Positions 1 to 12,288 of a stretch of 64,000 nucleotides of DNA are shown piece by piece. Position 1 is the first letter of the stretch; each line of letters begins with the position of its first letter. The DNA is from Solanum dulcamara (Eukaryota; Streptophyta; Magnoliopsida; Solanales; Solanaceae): NCBI RefSeq assembly GCF_947179165.1, contig NC_077239.1, positions 620,001 through 684,000 on the forward strand, in the 5' to 3' direction. Both the position numbers and the translations under genes were made by a program. Under the pieces are notes generated by a model that saw only the letters and a program-made list of their open reading frames with translations, ran no database searches and had not been told where the DNA came from.

Positions 1-81
1 GTTACCGGAGAAGAACCAAGTTCTGTCGCCCCCCATCCTGTACCTAAGGCAGTTGGAGTGGATGATTCCAAGCAGGACTAA
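1..81 (+). CDS. 3' end of an unidentified gene (partial)
   Basis: Frame 1 is open from the first base and ends at the TAA at 79-81. It encodes 26 residues beginning VTGEEPSSVAPH and ending DDSKQD. The stretch is clearly richer in G and C than the DNA after it, and what follows (to about 400) is AT-rich and looks like a 3' UTR. The residues form a hydrophilic, Pro/Ser/Asp-rich C-terminal tail with no domain, so I cannot name the product. The start and all upstream exons lie outside the window. The short length leaves a real chance that the frame is accidental. Confidence 0.5.
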   Translation, partial: VTGEEPSSVAPHPVPKAVGVDDSKQD

Positions 82-556
82 CTTTTGAAGTTGGAAACTT
101 TAATTGTATTCAGCAAATCAAATATTGGTTACGTCTTCCTTGAGACTTTACAGGTTCTCCTAGCCATTGGTAAAATGATATTGTGTGCTACCAAGATCAT
201 CTTGGTTATAATTTAGTTTGTGGAGATTTGGATCATATAAACTGAATCTTTTTTAAAACATTTTTCTTGTTAACTTGTAAATCTATGTTTAGATGCACAC
301 ATGACATCTGATTGTGTCTTCAACTTTATAATCTTTATTCAGTTGTGCTATGTATGTGAAAGTGTCATTCTTATGTTTAATCACATAAAAGTGAAAATTT
401 GGAGATTCCAAATTCTAATTTCCAGCTAAAATACTCAAATTACATGTTGAGGTCATCTGGTACAGTCATCTGCAAAGTTGTTTGAGAATAGTGGCGTTGA
501 GTTTCTCCACTCTTTTACTTAGGATTAGTCAGTTATTTTTCTCGATGAGGTGGGGA

Positions 557-605
557 AGGGATATAACTCAGAAGTAGAGTGTCACGTTGACGTGGTGGAA
601 GTGAT
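557..605 (+). pseudogene. Plastid-derived tRNA-Val(GAC) fragment (NUPT)
   Basis: The stretch starting agggatataactcag closely matches the 5' two thirds of plastid trnV-GAC as I remember it: acceptor 5' strand, D arm with gtagagtgtcac, and anticodon loop ttgacgt with GAC. The match stops after ggtggaagt, so the T arm and 3' acceptor strand are missing. The anticodon stem also carries a C-to-G change (tcacg for tcacc). It is therefore a dead nuclear copy of plastid DNA. The sequence on either side is ordinary AT-rich nuclear DNA. Confidence 0.8.
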
Positions 606-654
606 GCACAATATACAAAGGAAGATCTTATTTTCATTTGTATATTGTGCATCA
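602..654. repeat. Perfect 18-bp inverted repeat with 17-nt loop
   Basis: The arm tgatgcacaatatacaaa at 602-619 is repeated exactly, inverted, at 637-654. It abuts the truncated end of the trnV fragment. It could be the termini of a very short insertion or a transcript hairpin. No function can be assigned. Confidence 0.8.
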
Positions 655-1954
655 TTTTCTTGCATAACTGGCAAGTGAAAATCTACCATGAAAGTTTTTG
701 TGGGATCAATTACAACTGGCAATCTTGTACCTGCAGTTTTTGAGGACCATTTTAATGAATTTAGTTTGTTTATTCTTTCCCATGTCTTTTAATAGTTGTG
801 GACATGTGGTATTTATTGAATGTGATTTTACTAAGGAAAAAAAAGTTTATCTTTTGCCAAGGTGAAAGGGATAGGCTTGAGTTTTCTGTACAACGGCGAC
901 ATATTCAGTGTAATTCCACATTTAGAATCTAAGAAGGGTGGTATCGAAGCAAATCTTATCCCTACCTTTTGAGTGCAGAGAGACTGTTTCGTTCGACTCT
1001 TCTTTGTTATGATAATTCTAAGTTTGCTATCTGTTAATTACAATTCTTAGGAGAATACGATTTTTAGGTCATGTGACTGTTGTGACGAAGCCAGAAATTT
1101 AGAATATAAGGAAGTAAACATATGAGGGGCTGCCATGTGTATTAGCAAAATTGTTATAGAAATAGATTTCAGTTGAAAAAAATAATTAAATAAATAAATG
1201 GGTTGGTGAGCTACTGGTCGAAATGTTTCAGTGTATAAGATTTTAATTGAAATTTAGGTGGATATTTCTTGAAGAAATGCTTTAAAGAAAGTTCTTGGAA
1301 ATTGCTATTAAAAAATCAAAGTCTGCCACCTTATTATAAATTATACTATATATTTTGATATTTCTTATTTTTTCTAATGAAAAGCTAGTTGGTATTTGTT
1401 TATTTTTTTTACTTTTTAAGACTATGGTTAAGTGATGATGGTGTAATTAATTAATCAGATGAAGAAGCTAGGTATTTTCCAAGTAATTTCTTTTATTCTT
1501 ACTTGGATGTACTCTCTTAAGCTTTTCTTTTAATAGATGTTTAATATTTTGATTTACTATTTTTGTCTGTTAGCAGATCGATTTACTACTTTTACGCATT
1601 TACACAAAAATTATTTTGATTTTGGTGTCAATAATTACTTAGATGAAGTATGTGATATATACTTAATCCTCATATAAGTTCATGGGGGTGATGAATCTTG
1701 TGGTAATTAATTCGAAGGAGAAATTATCAAGTGTACGAACAAAGTTCTATACTGTTAAAAAAAATTTGAAAAGTAAAAATTGCGTTGGACTTATCCAAAC
1801 CAAACAATAAATATCATATCATATTACTTTTATCACCTTGTAGAAAGTTAATTTCCATGAAAAGCCAAATTCCATTACGAGGGACTAAAAAAGTTGTGAG
1901 TTGAAAGTGTGTGGCCAATTTAGAAAATTAATTTTAGTCCGTTCACTAATTTTA
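655..1954. other. AT-rich intergenic DNA, no gene seen
   Basis: No coding exon, RNA gene or complete mobile element was recognised. Homopolymer A and T runs are common. Confidence 0.6.
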
Positions 1955-2564
1955 GGAATGAGGTCATTTGGGAGAAGGTGAGAGTGACCTCTGTGGCAGA
2001 CAAGATGAGAGAAGCAAAACTGAGATGATTTGGGCATGTGCAGAGGAGGGGTGTCGACGCCCCAGTTAGGAGGTGCGAGCGGTTGGATTTGGGGATTATG
2101 CGGAGGGGAAGGGGTAGATCGAAAAAGTATTGGGGATAGGTGATTAGACAAGATATGACAACACTCTATATCACCGAGGACATGACCTTAGATAGAAAGG
2201 AGTAGAGGTCGCGGATTAAGGTAGAAAGCTATTTGAGATAGACTGGTGTCTTGCCTTGTATTGGATTAGGGTTGGTGGTAGGTCTAGGCGTGCCATTATA
2301 GTTGTGTTGTTATTGCCTTTAATTATCATATTACTTTGCTATCATTATTGTTCTTGTCTTGTAAAATTTGCTTCGCTTTTCATTTTTTTGCCATTATTCT
2401 ATATATATTGTTTTTCTCTCTTACTTGAGGCTGTGATTTTTGAGCCGAGGGTCTTCCAGAAACAGTCTATCTATCTCCATGAGGTAGTGATAAGGTCTAC
2501 GTACATCCTACCCTCTTCTGACCCCAATTGTGGGATATCACTGGGTATGTTGTTGTTGTTCACT
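1955..2564 (+). mobile_element. RTE-type LINE, 5'-truncated and decayed 3' end
   Basis: Plus-strand translation gives the C-terminal part of an RTE-type reverse transcriptase ORF: a KMREAKLR segment, [30 protein letters not shown] and VIRQDM. It is interrupted by stop codons at the W of the usual RWFGHV and after KKYWG. It is followed by the family's 3' tail (gagccgagggtcttccagaa, then a stretch ending gggtatgttgttgttg at 2564). It is 5'-truncated and not functional. The reverse strand has an 88-codon shadow frame that should not be annotated. Confidence 0.85.
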
Positions 2565-3689
2565 TATACTGTGGTTCTTTAAAGTTGGTGGTTTTGGATG
2601 AAAGTTGTAACAAGTTGAGGGGTGCAATTCGTAATATATCCAAGAGTTGAAACAACTCCGTCCAAAACTTACTTGTGAAGTGTAAGTCTTGACAGAAGTG
2701 AATGTAGAATTTGAAATATATGAATTCGAAAGTTATTTTTAGATCAAAATTATTAGATTTTATCGAATCTATATTTTTGAGATTTGCCTACGAGTCTTTA
2801 ATCACTTATGAGTTTATAGGTTACTGAAATGAAATAGGATAATTAAAATGAGAATTAGGGGAATTCGTTAGGTTTGAGGTAAATTTAAAATTTAGTTTTA
2901 AAAAAGGAATAAATTTGGCTACATAATTATTTTAAAGTAAAGGTGTAAATTAGACATTTTTTTCCCAAATTTAAAATAGTCCAAATATAACCTACTTCCT
3001 ACCTGAAAATATCTTAACTAGGGAATTAAATACCCAAAATAGGTCCTTGTATTAAATCAGTGGTCCCTAATATATTTTAATCCGTGAAAATAGAAAATTA
3101 TTTTTTATATTTTTTTTTTGGTAAGTTATGGTTGTTCCACGTGCTAATTCAGGATTAGATTTCCTTAATCTACGCCTAATCTACATGTTTTTTTTTATAA
3201 AAAAAATGAGTGATGAAGAAATCTTTGTCCATATGTAAGATACTATATATTTCATTATCACAAGGAGGGGATTGGGGGATAATTGATCAAATTGACATGA
3301 TTTTTAGGTATTTGGCCTTTCAAGAAGCATGAAAAGATCATACATTTGTCTTTTTTTAATTCGATATTCTTTATCCGTGTTAGAATTTTGATAAGTTTGA
3401 AATTGCGACCTTTAGGGTTCATTTAAGAGGAAACACACTTTATTTTTCATATCTAGAGTTCGAACTTTAAATCTCTAATTAAAAATAAATAAATACTATC
3501 CTCGATGGTTCTACATTGACGTCTAAGTATGTATCTATATGACACATATAATTAAGTAAATAAAATTGTGTTCTTTGTAGTATCTTAAATTTTTAGATGA
3601 GATAATCAATTAATCACACATTTCAGTATGATATCAAGCAAATAAAAATTTGTATTCAAGTCTCATCATTATTTATTATCAAAAAATAA
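2565..3689. other. AT-rich intergenic DNA
   Basis: No gene seen. A segment around 3400-3540 resembles decayed dispersed repeat sequence, but I could not assign it to a family. Confidence 0.5.
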
Positions 3690-4745
3690 TTTTCACGTAT
3701 TTGATCCATGAAAAAAGCTTTTGAGGCTCTTACATATAAAATTATAAATAATGTGAAAATTCATTACTAGTTTGAATTTTTTTGAACTTGAACTTGCAAT
3801 TATTTTTCTTTCAAATAATTTTCATGTATACTTGGTTCATGAAAAATACGTTTGTTGCTCTTACATGTGAACAAGATGAAAATCACTACTAGTTTGAATT
3901 TTTTTGATCTTGAACTTGCAATTATTTTTCTTTCAAATAATTTTGATGTGTACTTGGTTCATGAAAAATACGTTTGTTGCTCTTACATGTGAACAAGATG
4001 AAAATTCACTACTAGTTTGAATTTTTTTGAACTTGAACTTGCAATTGTTTTTCTTCCAAATAATTTTCATGTGTACTTGATTCATGAAAAGTACGTTTGT
4101 TGCTCTTACACGTGAACAAGATGAAAATTCATTACTAGTTTGAATTTTTGAATTTAAACTTGCAAAATTTCTTCTTCCAAATGGTTTTCACATGTTTGGT
4201 TCATGAAAAATACGTTTGTTGCTCTTACGAGTGAACAAGATGAAAATTCATTATTAGTTTGATATTTTAACTTGCAATTTTTCTTGTTTCAATAGCTTTT
4301 ACGTGTTTGGTTTATTAATAATACGTTTGTTGCTCTTATGCGTGAACAAGGTGAAAAGTCATTACTAGTTTGATTTTTGAATTTGAACTTGCCAAAAAAA
4401 AATTCCAAATATTTTTCACGTGTGGTTCATGAAAAATACGCTTGTTGCTCTTACACGTGAACAAGATGAAAATTCATTACTATTTAAACTTGCATTTTTT
4501 TTTTGTTCCAAATGGTTTTCACGTGTTTGGTTCATAAAAAATACGTTTGTCGCTCTTACGTGTAAACAAGATGAAAATTCATTACTAGTTTAATTTTTTA
4601 TTTTGAAATTGCAAATTTTTTTGTTCCAAATAGTTTTCACGTGTTTGATTCATAAAAGATATGTTTGTTGTTCTTACACATGAACAAGGTAAAACAACCT
4701 TATTACTAATTTGAATTTTGAACTTGAACTTGCAAAATATTTCTT
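3690..4745. repeat. Tandem array, period about 110-122 bp, about 9 units
   Basis: Each unit carries the block aatacgtttgttgctcttac followed by gtgaacaagatgaaaattca, then a T-rich stretch with actagtttgaattttt and cttgcaa. The block recurs near 3845, 3966, 4092, 4210, 4321, 4436, 4541 and 4660, with a more diverged copy near 3718. Spacing shrinks from about 121 to about 110 along the array. The units have no long open frame. Confidence 0.85.
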
Positions 4746-5469
4746 CTTTAGAAGTTTTTTATTAATAGAATAGATTTTGAGTTTGCACCAAAAAAAAGGA
4801 AAAAGATTTGAGACTCTTTTTTCCAAATTTTGAACTAGATCTTCAACTTTATGCTTAAAATTTTTCAACTTTCATGACTGTTTTCTCCCTAAAATCTTAC
4901 TTTAATTATTTTTTTTAAAAAAATCAACTTTCAAACATTTCTTTCCATGTTCAATTTCAAGTTTTCAAACAAATTAATTGTATATATAAACTTGAATAAA
5001 GGTTTTCAACAAATATAATTATCGTGTTTTTTAAAAAACTTTATAAAAAATAAATACATAATTTTTTATTTATAATTTTAATTTATCGTAGTAATTATAT
5101 TTTAATATACCTAATTATAGATATATTACACAAGGAGGTGTAAGTGTAGCATTTTTGTAATATTTGAGATGTAAGCATAATAAAGAGTGTTTAAACCTGA
5201 ATCATATTATAGGAAATAGGAATGTATAGTACAATTAACCTTAAAAACATAGGAAATATGTCCTTAGTAAAAATTTGTATCAATAGGAAATGTTTAAATA
5301 TTAAATTTGTTTAGGTAACTAAGTAAACTTCATAAATATACTTACAAATAACGTCATAATATTGCATCATAAGTTGATTATTTATTTTCCATTTTTTAGT
5401 AATATTCAATGTGAAAGCAACTAACATCCTTATTATAGGTGAGCTAGTCATAATCTTTCATTTTCTTTT
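4746..5469. other. AT-rich intergenic DNA
   Basis: No gene or complete element seen. Confidence 0.5.
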
Positions 5470-5945
5470 GCACATATGATTAGACAATTTGTCCAGTGAC
5501 TAAAAGTGAACATGTTTCTTTATACCAATCTCATGATTCATAGTGATTTTATGTGTTAAAAGTCTCCATCTTGAGTCCATATGATTTTTCCTTTATGATT
5601 TTCGGTATTTATTTTGAGATTTGATTGATCAAATTTATGTTAGAAAATTTAACTTTAAAGAGAAAAATATTTTTCTATTAAAAATGATGTCATTTTTAAA
5701 GTTTAAATTCAAAAATTTTAATTAAAAATAAAGAAACACTACATTATAGTATGAGTAGGTAATTTGTCAAATGGCTAAAAGTAGACATGTTTCCTTGTAG
5801 CGATCCCAAAGATTTATAGTTATTTTATGTGGTAAAAGTCTATATCTTGGGTCCACATAATTTTAACTTTTATATTTATTAATCTAATATTTATTTTGAA
5901 ATCTAATTAATTTGATTTACGTCAAAAAATTTACTTTTAAAATTG
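5470..5945. repeat. Diverged direct duplication of a ~190-bp segment
   Basis: The segment at about 5475-5660 (gactaaaagtgaacatgttt, later ttttatgtgttaaaagtct and tttattttgagattt) is repeated with many changes at about 5760-5945 (ggctaaaagtagacatgttt, ttttatgtggtaaaagtct, tttattttgaaatct). The offset is about 283 bp. It is non-coding. Confidence 0.65.
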
Positions 5946-5952
5946 AAGTGCT

Positions 5953-6110
5953 CCCTATTTAAGGCAGTCGTGGAGCCAATACTAAAAGAAGTTTAAATAT
6001 TCAGAAGTAAACACACGAAGAAATCAAAAAAATTTTAATATCTATTATATATAGATAAAGAAAATATATTTTAAACTTTGTATATATAATTTTTTAGATG
6101 ACTCTTAACC
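5953..6110 (+). mobile_element. Degenerate short dispersed repeat with ggcggagcc-type ends
   Basis: The left end is cagtcgtggagccaatac, followed by aagtaaacacacgaag and a tatatata block, in the same order as the better copies at 30372-30558 and 47053-47226. The right part has decayed. Confidence 0.55.
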
Positions 6111-7679
6111 TTATATATACAATATAAGTTTTTCAACAAACCCTTTGCAGCATTTTGGTTAGCTCTACTTCTAATTAAAGACGATATCATTTTTAGGGCT
6201 CGAATCTGTGACATTTGATTATTTAGTAATAGTATAGTGGTGAGTTCACATGATTTATTGTTCATTGACAAAGTTTCAATAATTATTTAAAAGTGTCCTA
6301 CCTTGTACCAATTACCTTGTTGCACTTGCAACCTTTTTATGGGACATTAGGAGTTTTTCTTCTTCTTTTTTTTTTCTTTTCTTTTATGGCAATAAATAAT
6401 AAATTTTTGACTATATATATACTTGTAATCAAATTATATATTTAGTGGTAGATATATTTGTAAAATGCTTAAAAATTAGTAATGATTTTCTCTTGGAAGA
6501 TTGAGATAAAATTGAAGGCAAATTGTAGAAGGCATATGTATGTTTGTAAATAGCTACCACAATATATAATATATTTGAAATTGTAAGTGATGTATTATGA
6601 GATATTTATTTATTTTATTCATTTTTAGTGGATTATTAATTTATTATATGTTGGTATCACTAGTTGAAATTGGCCAAAATTGAAGTATTATTTAAGCAAG
6701 GTTGTACTTTATTATATGTAGATGAAAGCACCAAAGAACATAATATAACAAGAATTACCAATAGATTGAAGAAGAAAAAATCACTAAAAAGCAAACTATT
6801 TTTCTTTTTCCTATATATTGTGTATAGATAAAAGAATGAGCAATTTTTAAAAAAAATTCTTTTGTGTACAAAGGGTTAGACAAATAAGTCATTTTCACCA
6901 TAATGATTATATTTATCCCCAATTCTAGCTTTTTGCAATCACACATCCATTTGTTTGTTCTTGAATTGTATCTATCTTTGGAGGCATGAGATATCTTAGT
7001 TTTTAATATACACAAGTTGAAGTTTAATTTCAAAAGGATAAACATTTTTTTCACAAAATATTTACATCAAATTAATTCAATACATCGTGGTTAAATAATT
7101 TAATAAAATAATAATATATATTAATTAACCATGAATAGTGATGAATATGAATACACAAACATATGTCATGCATTTATTGGTTTGATGGTAAACATAAAAA
7201 GGAATTAGGATTTTGAATTCATAAGTTCTCAATTCTAAAAAAAAATAAAAAAATATTGAATTCTCGATAAATTATTTATACATATTACATGATTTTTAAA
7301 AATATATAATTACATATTGATTTGCGCCAAAGCTAGTAAATTTTGTCGAACTCATAATTAATATACTAGCTCCATCCTTAAATATAAATATGTGATGCGT
7401 ATAAGTTTTTATACTTTAACAAGTGCTCATATTCAAGGACAACTTGGTAATATTTCGAAACCAAAACTCAACTAATAGTCACTTTCATCTTGGTAGCATT
7501 CAATGGTTGAATAATGTAGGGCCAAAATTAATATTTCTTAACTATTTAGATGGTGAAATAAATCTCTTTCATTTTCACAAATATATTACTTGATTTTAAA
7601 AAACATCCTGTCGTGAAATAATACTTCATGTCGTTCTCGTTAACTAACATGTATACTTATTTTTACTCGATATTTATAT
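6111..7679. other. AT-rich intergenic DNA
   Basis: No gene seen. Short open frames here (for example at 6755-7054) have no recognisable domain or splice context. Confidence 0.5.
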
Positions 7680-8885
7680 ATATTAATAATAACAACAATA
7701 ATAATATAGCCGCTATATCTTAACAGTAAGGTCTGAGAAAGGTGGTATGTATACAATCTTACTAATATTTTGTGAAGGTAGAGTGGTTGTTTTCGATATA
7801 CTTTCGACTCAAATAAGCATATCAAATTTTAGGTATGAAAATAATATACGGTAGATGAAAAGTCGTGTAAAAAATAATGAAGAAAAGACTAATAATAAAA
7901 ACAAGTAATATGATAATGGAAGCAAACAAAACGTAATAATGATATTGAAGAATAAAATAATAGAAGATTAATAATAATAATAACAAAATTGATAAGAGAA
8001 ACTAGACAATGTTCGACTACCTACTAATCTTCTACCCTAATCCTCTACCTTCAAAACCTCTTATTTAGGATCTTGTCCTCGATAAACTACAAGTATGTCA
8101 TCTCTTGTCTAATTACTTCTCTCCAATTCTTCTCTGGCCTACCTGCACCTCTTCTAAGACCCACAATAGCCAACTTCTCACATACCATGTGCATCTGTGC
8201 ATGCTCTCTTCAAATGTTCGAATTATCTCAGTCTTGCTTTCCTTATCTTTTGCACCACAAGAACACTCTCACTTTGTCTCAAATATCTTCATTCTTTTCC
8301 TATCTCTTTTAGTATGCCCACACATCCATCTCAATATTCTCGTTTTTGCTACTTTCATCATTTGGACGTACAAAGTTCCTGATCAATCAAGACTTTGCAC
8401 CCATAAAACATAGTTGTTCTAACAACCACTTCATAAAACTTACATTTAAGTTTCGATACTCACTCTTATCACACATGACAACGGTTGCATCTCATCCACC
8501 CCGTTTCAATGCAATGTGTAACATCATTGTTAATTAATCTCACCAATTCCTTAAATTATTGACCCAAGATACTTAAAACTTTCTTTCAAGGAGATGACTT
8601 GTAATGTATCAATCCACACTTCGACATTTGTCTCGGAATTCACTTCATTGAACTTGCACTCTAACTACTCAATCTTAGTCCATCTCAACTTGAACTATTT
8701 AGACTTTAGGATCTGTCTCCAAATTTAACTTCAACCCATCCGCGTTAACTCCATGATGTATATTTTTTACCCAGATTTTTGACTCCATCGTACATATTCT
8801 TAATCACCCTAATATACGCTAAAAATTTACCTCTAGTCTCCAAACATTTTCATATAACCCCTGGAGACTTTGTCATATGCTCTTT
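7680..8885 (-). mobile_element. RTE-type LINE, minus strand, internally deleted and decayed
   Basis: Read on the minus strand, 8885 to 8765 gives a reverse-transcriptase stretch (AYDKVSRG, then KCLETRGK, YIRVIKNMYDG). It then jumps to the later part of the ORF (EFNE-type peptide, PVRR-like region, GRPEKNW-like region). Many stops and frameshifts interrupt it. The (A/T)ACAACAATAATA tail and Au/TS-like 3' region lie at 7683-7815. The middle of the RT domain has been deleted. Confidence 0.8.
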
Positions 8886-10837
8886 TTCTTTTTTAATCAA
8901 TGAACTCAATGTTTATAATATCAAACTAGATAATTTATTTTAAATATTTAAAATTAAAGTACGAGTACATAACATATTAATGTTTGAACAACATGTGTTT
9001 TAATTGATGTTATTAGTAGGCGTCTAAGCATGAATTTGATGATATTTGAAAATATGGTATTTGAAGTAAAATTGAAAAAAAATATTTTAAAAATTAAAAT
9101 TATATCCAACACATGCTTAAAAGATATTAGAAATTTTGTGAGGTAATTTTTTTCCTTGAAAACGTGATTTTATTGTATGCCCTTATGTATTTTCTTCCCC
9201 AATTTCCCACTCCACTTTCCCCAATTTATATATTTTTTTAAAAGGACACTATAAAGTATAAACCATGAAAAAAATGCATCGACTAGAAAGATATTAGATG
9301 ATTTGTCTACTTCATTAGCAAAGGGGTATCAATCTAATTAATCATATAGTCCTCCCACTTTAACATAGCATTAAATTACAAACATGCATATTATTTTATT
9401 GTATTTTATAATGTGAATAACAATGACACAAAACCCCACTTGTAAGGGAGCTTTTAAAATACTAAGTTTCAATATCTCTCATTGTCAAACTACTATCATT
9501 TTTAGTAGCCACCATATATGAACTATATCACATAGATCTACTTCACACTTTGTTTTAGTTTTATCTTCTCTTAATTTATGTGTCATTTTATTAACTTTCA
9601 CACAATGTGGAGTATTGGAAAATGACACGATCCAAGTTCATACTTAGTATTATTTGTTTTGGCGTAATAAATTTTATAAATTTATTTTTTAAGTTATGTC
9701 ATTATCGACTATCGAGTGCTTCAATCTTACTTTACATTATGTCGCTTCACACTACTGCTTTAGTGAAGACGCCTTCCTCGCTTCATTTAATGACTTAAAG
9801 GGGATAAAGCGTTTGATTTTTACAACACTATTCCAAAAACGTCTATGTCATGTGAAATTATGTTATGCATTACAACGCTTTTTATTTTTTTCTCTTTTAT
9901 TTTTATGTGTGATATATTCAATTAAGATATTATGTACACCTCTTTATTAGAAGTTTGTAAGCGTAACATTCTTAATCAGAAGTCTTGAGTTTACTTCTCG
10001 AAAATTGAGGAATTCCTAATATAAAGTGTCATAGTAAATTTTCAAACTAGTCGAGTCAGTAAATTTTGAATACCACATAATTTTTTTTTTAAAATAAGAA
10101 AAATCAAAGAAGGTTCCCACTCCTTAAAAATAGGATTTGGGCCAACCTCCACTTGAATATTCTACCTTTTTATTTTTTCCAACTTTATCAAGATCAATAT
10201 CACATTCATACTTTTCTCCAATAAATAATTCAATTATTGCCATTTTAATTACATAATCATGTTATCTACCATGACCTCACGTCCCATTTTTTATTTTTAA
10301 AGTTTTCTAATTACTTTAAAAATTATATGATGATCAATTTTTCCCTTTTTTTTTTTTTAATTTTTGAAGTGTTGTAATTACCAGTATTCTTTTTTTAAAA
10401 TTTATTTATTTATTTATTTATTATTCAGTTTTCTTGAAAGGTCCGTCACGTGAGTAGGGACCGCTTCCAGAAAATAAGACACGTGACCGGCGGCTAAAAA
10501 AGCGACGAGAAAATGGTATCTCCAATTTATCACGATATATTGTACTTCCAAGTTATCCGCAAATGAGATAGAAAAAAAAGTTAATGTATTTGACCTAATA
10601 AAGTTTATAGTCAAACAGACTAACATAAAATAAAATAATTAAATATTGCTATTCCTTATCACGTCATTGGCCACGTGGGTTTTTGTAGTGCTTTTGCTTC
10701 CTATCCTCAATGGAAATTTTGAACATTTTTAAATTTTGCAACTATTTTTAATCAACTTAAAAAGAAAATATTAGCACTTTTGTGTTTTAAAAATAAAACA
10801 TTAAGGTTGAAATTAGAATATAAATAAAAATGTTAGT
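8886..10837. other. AT-rich intergenic DNA with a possible small MITE
   Basis: About 9020-9122 has inverted ends (taagcatg and catgctta) and may be a ~100-bp MITE. A TTTA microsatellite lies at 10403-10422. No gene was recognised; the open frames at 9607-9950 and 10414-10626 have no domain or homologue I know. Confidence 0.45.
10440..10680. promoter_or_regulatory. Cluster of three CACGTG (G-box/ABRE core) palindromes
   Basis: CACGTG occurs at 10447-10452, 10480-10485 and 10672-10677, with a further cacgtca at 10660. This stretch is less AT-rich than its surroundings. CACGTG is the core bound by plant bZIP and bHLH proteins. No gene starts nearby; the closest is the ACR-type gene 1.6 kb downstream, so any role is inference. 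Confidence 0.4.
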
Positions 10838-11715
10838 GTTTCCTATGATAAAGTCAATAGAGAGGTTTTTAGAGATGTTTGGAGTGTAGAGGTGTATGTG
10901 TTGCTTGAATTAGAAATACTAATGATATGTATCATGGAGTCAGTCGGGTTAGGACAATGAGAGGTGATTCATAATATTTTTTCAACTGTGATGAGATTTT
11001 ATCAGGAATAATCCTTAGTCAGTTTCTATCTGCCTTAATGATGAATGAATTGATACAATTTATTCAAAAAAAAAGTGTCATAGTGTATGTTATTCACAAA
11101 TGACCTAATATTGATTGACGAGACACTAGTGCTAGTTAAGTAACATGCCAAATTAGGAAGAGGTGAAAGTAAATATTTATGCACTAGTCATGTTTAATAG
11201 AGAAAGTTTCAAGTATATACATATCTTTGGTTTATAATTTGAGCAGATGAGTTGATTAACGATGACGTGACATATCATATTAGAGCGGTGTAGAGAAGAA
11301 ATATAAGCTCACCTTTAAGTACTTTGCGATAGTAATGTGTCGCCAAGACTTAAAGGTAAGTTCTATAGAGTGGTGATTCTAACACTGTTGTATAAGGTAG
11401 AGTGCTGACCAGTCAAGAATGATCACATTCAGACCATGAAGATAACGGATATTAAGATGCTCAAATGGATGTGGGAGCATATTAATTAGGAGAGATATGA
11501 TTAAAAACAAAATTATACAGATAAAATCTAAGTGGCCTCCGTGGCGAATCAAATGTGGAAAGCGAGACCAAGATAATTCGACATGTGAAAAGGAGTTGAG
11601 GATGCACTAGTAACGAGGTGTGATAGGTTGATTATAGACGGAGTTAGAAAAAGTAGAGGTAGACCAAAAAATGAAAAAAGAGGAGAGTGATTAAACATGA
11701 CATAACACGACTCTC
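10838..11715 (+). mobile_element. RTE-type LINE fragment, heavily decayed
   Basis: The first part (10838-11060) resembles the RT core of this family: dataagtcaatagagaggtt-like start, then an RDMYDG-type segment and a region aligning to the GLHQGSALSPFLF...MDELT stretch. From about 11270 to 11715 the C-terminal region can be followed: YLGSIM-like, MLYKVEC, GHVKRS and RGRPKN. Nearly every conserved block is broken by stops or indels, and no 3' tail remains. Confidence 0.7.
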
Positions 11716-12288
11716 ATTGAAATTCACTTAAATTGCATAACTCGGACCATTTTCCAAACTTAAATCAATTTATAAGTAACTTGTTTCTATGTTGATATAC
11801 ATTTGCATATAATATTAAAACTAGTTTTAATAGTTTTAGGACAAAAAAGTGGAAAATTATTTATACAAAAAATTTCCAAGGATAAAGGAAATTTTATTTC
11901 CTAGAAATTCCAGCTAGCTGTTTTGTTTGTACCTTTCTTCACCCTTTACACGTTTATTTGTTTTCGTCTTTCTACCCCCACATGTTTGGTCAGTGAAAAT
12001 TACTCTCCTCCTTACCATAAATGAAATAAATAAATAAAATAAAATTGGAAAAATAAAACCAAATACCCACCAAGAAATTCCCAATATTTAAAACAAAGCT
12101 GAGTGTAGGCGGAGGAATAGAGGTAAAACAAAAGAAGAAGAAGAAGATTCTCCTTGTTGTTTTAAAGAAAGATTGAATCTTTATTATTTATTTCTGTTTT
12201 AGTTGGTGAAAAAACTGAAAAAATTGGAAAAGGAGGAGAAAAAGGGCAACCCCTCCATCTCCATTTGGAGGAAGAAGGAGAGGAGGAG
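11716..12288. promoter_or_regulatory. Upstream region and 5' UTR of the ACT-repeat gene
   Basis: AT-rich DNA leads into a purine-rich leader (agaagaagaagaagattctc at 12133-12152, aaaggaggagaaaaaggg near 12229) just before the ATG at 12289. No clear TATA box could be fixed. Confidence 0.45.

Noticed and set aside
557..605. A working tRNA-Val gene
   Set aside because: T arm and 3' acceptor strand are missing and the anticodon stem is mutated; it is a plastid DNA fragment.
10414..10626. 70-codon minus frame over the G-box region
   Set aside because: No domain or homologue recognised, and the GC-richer composition explains the open frame.
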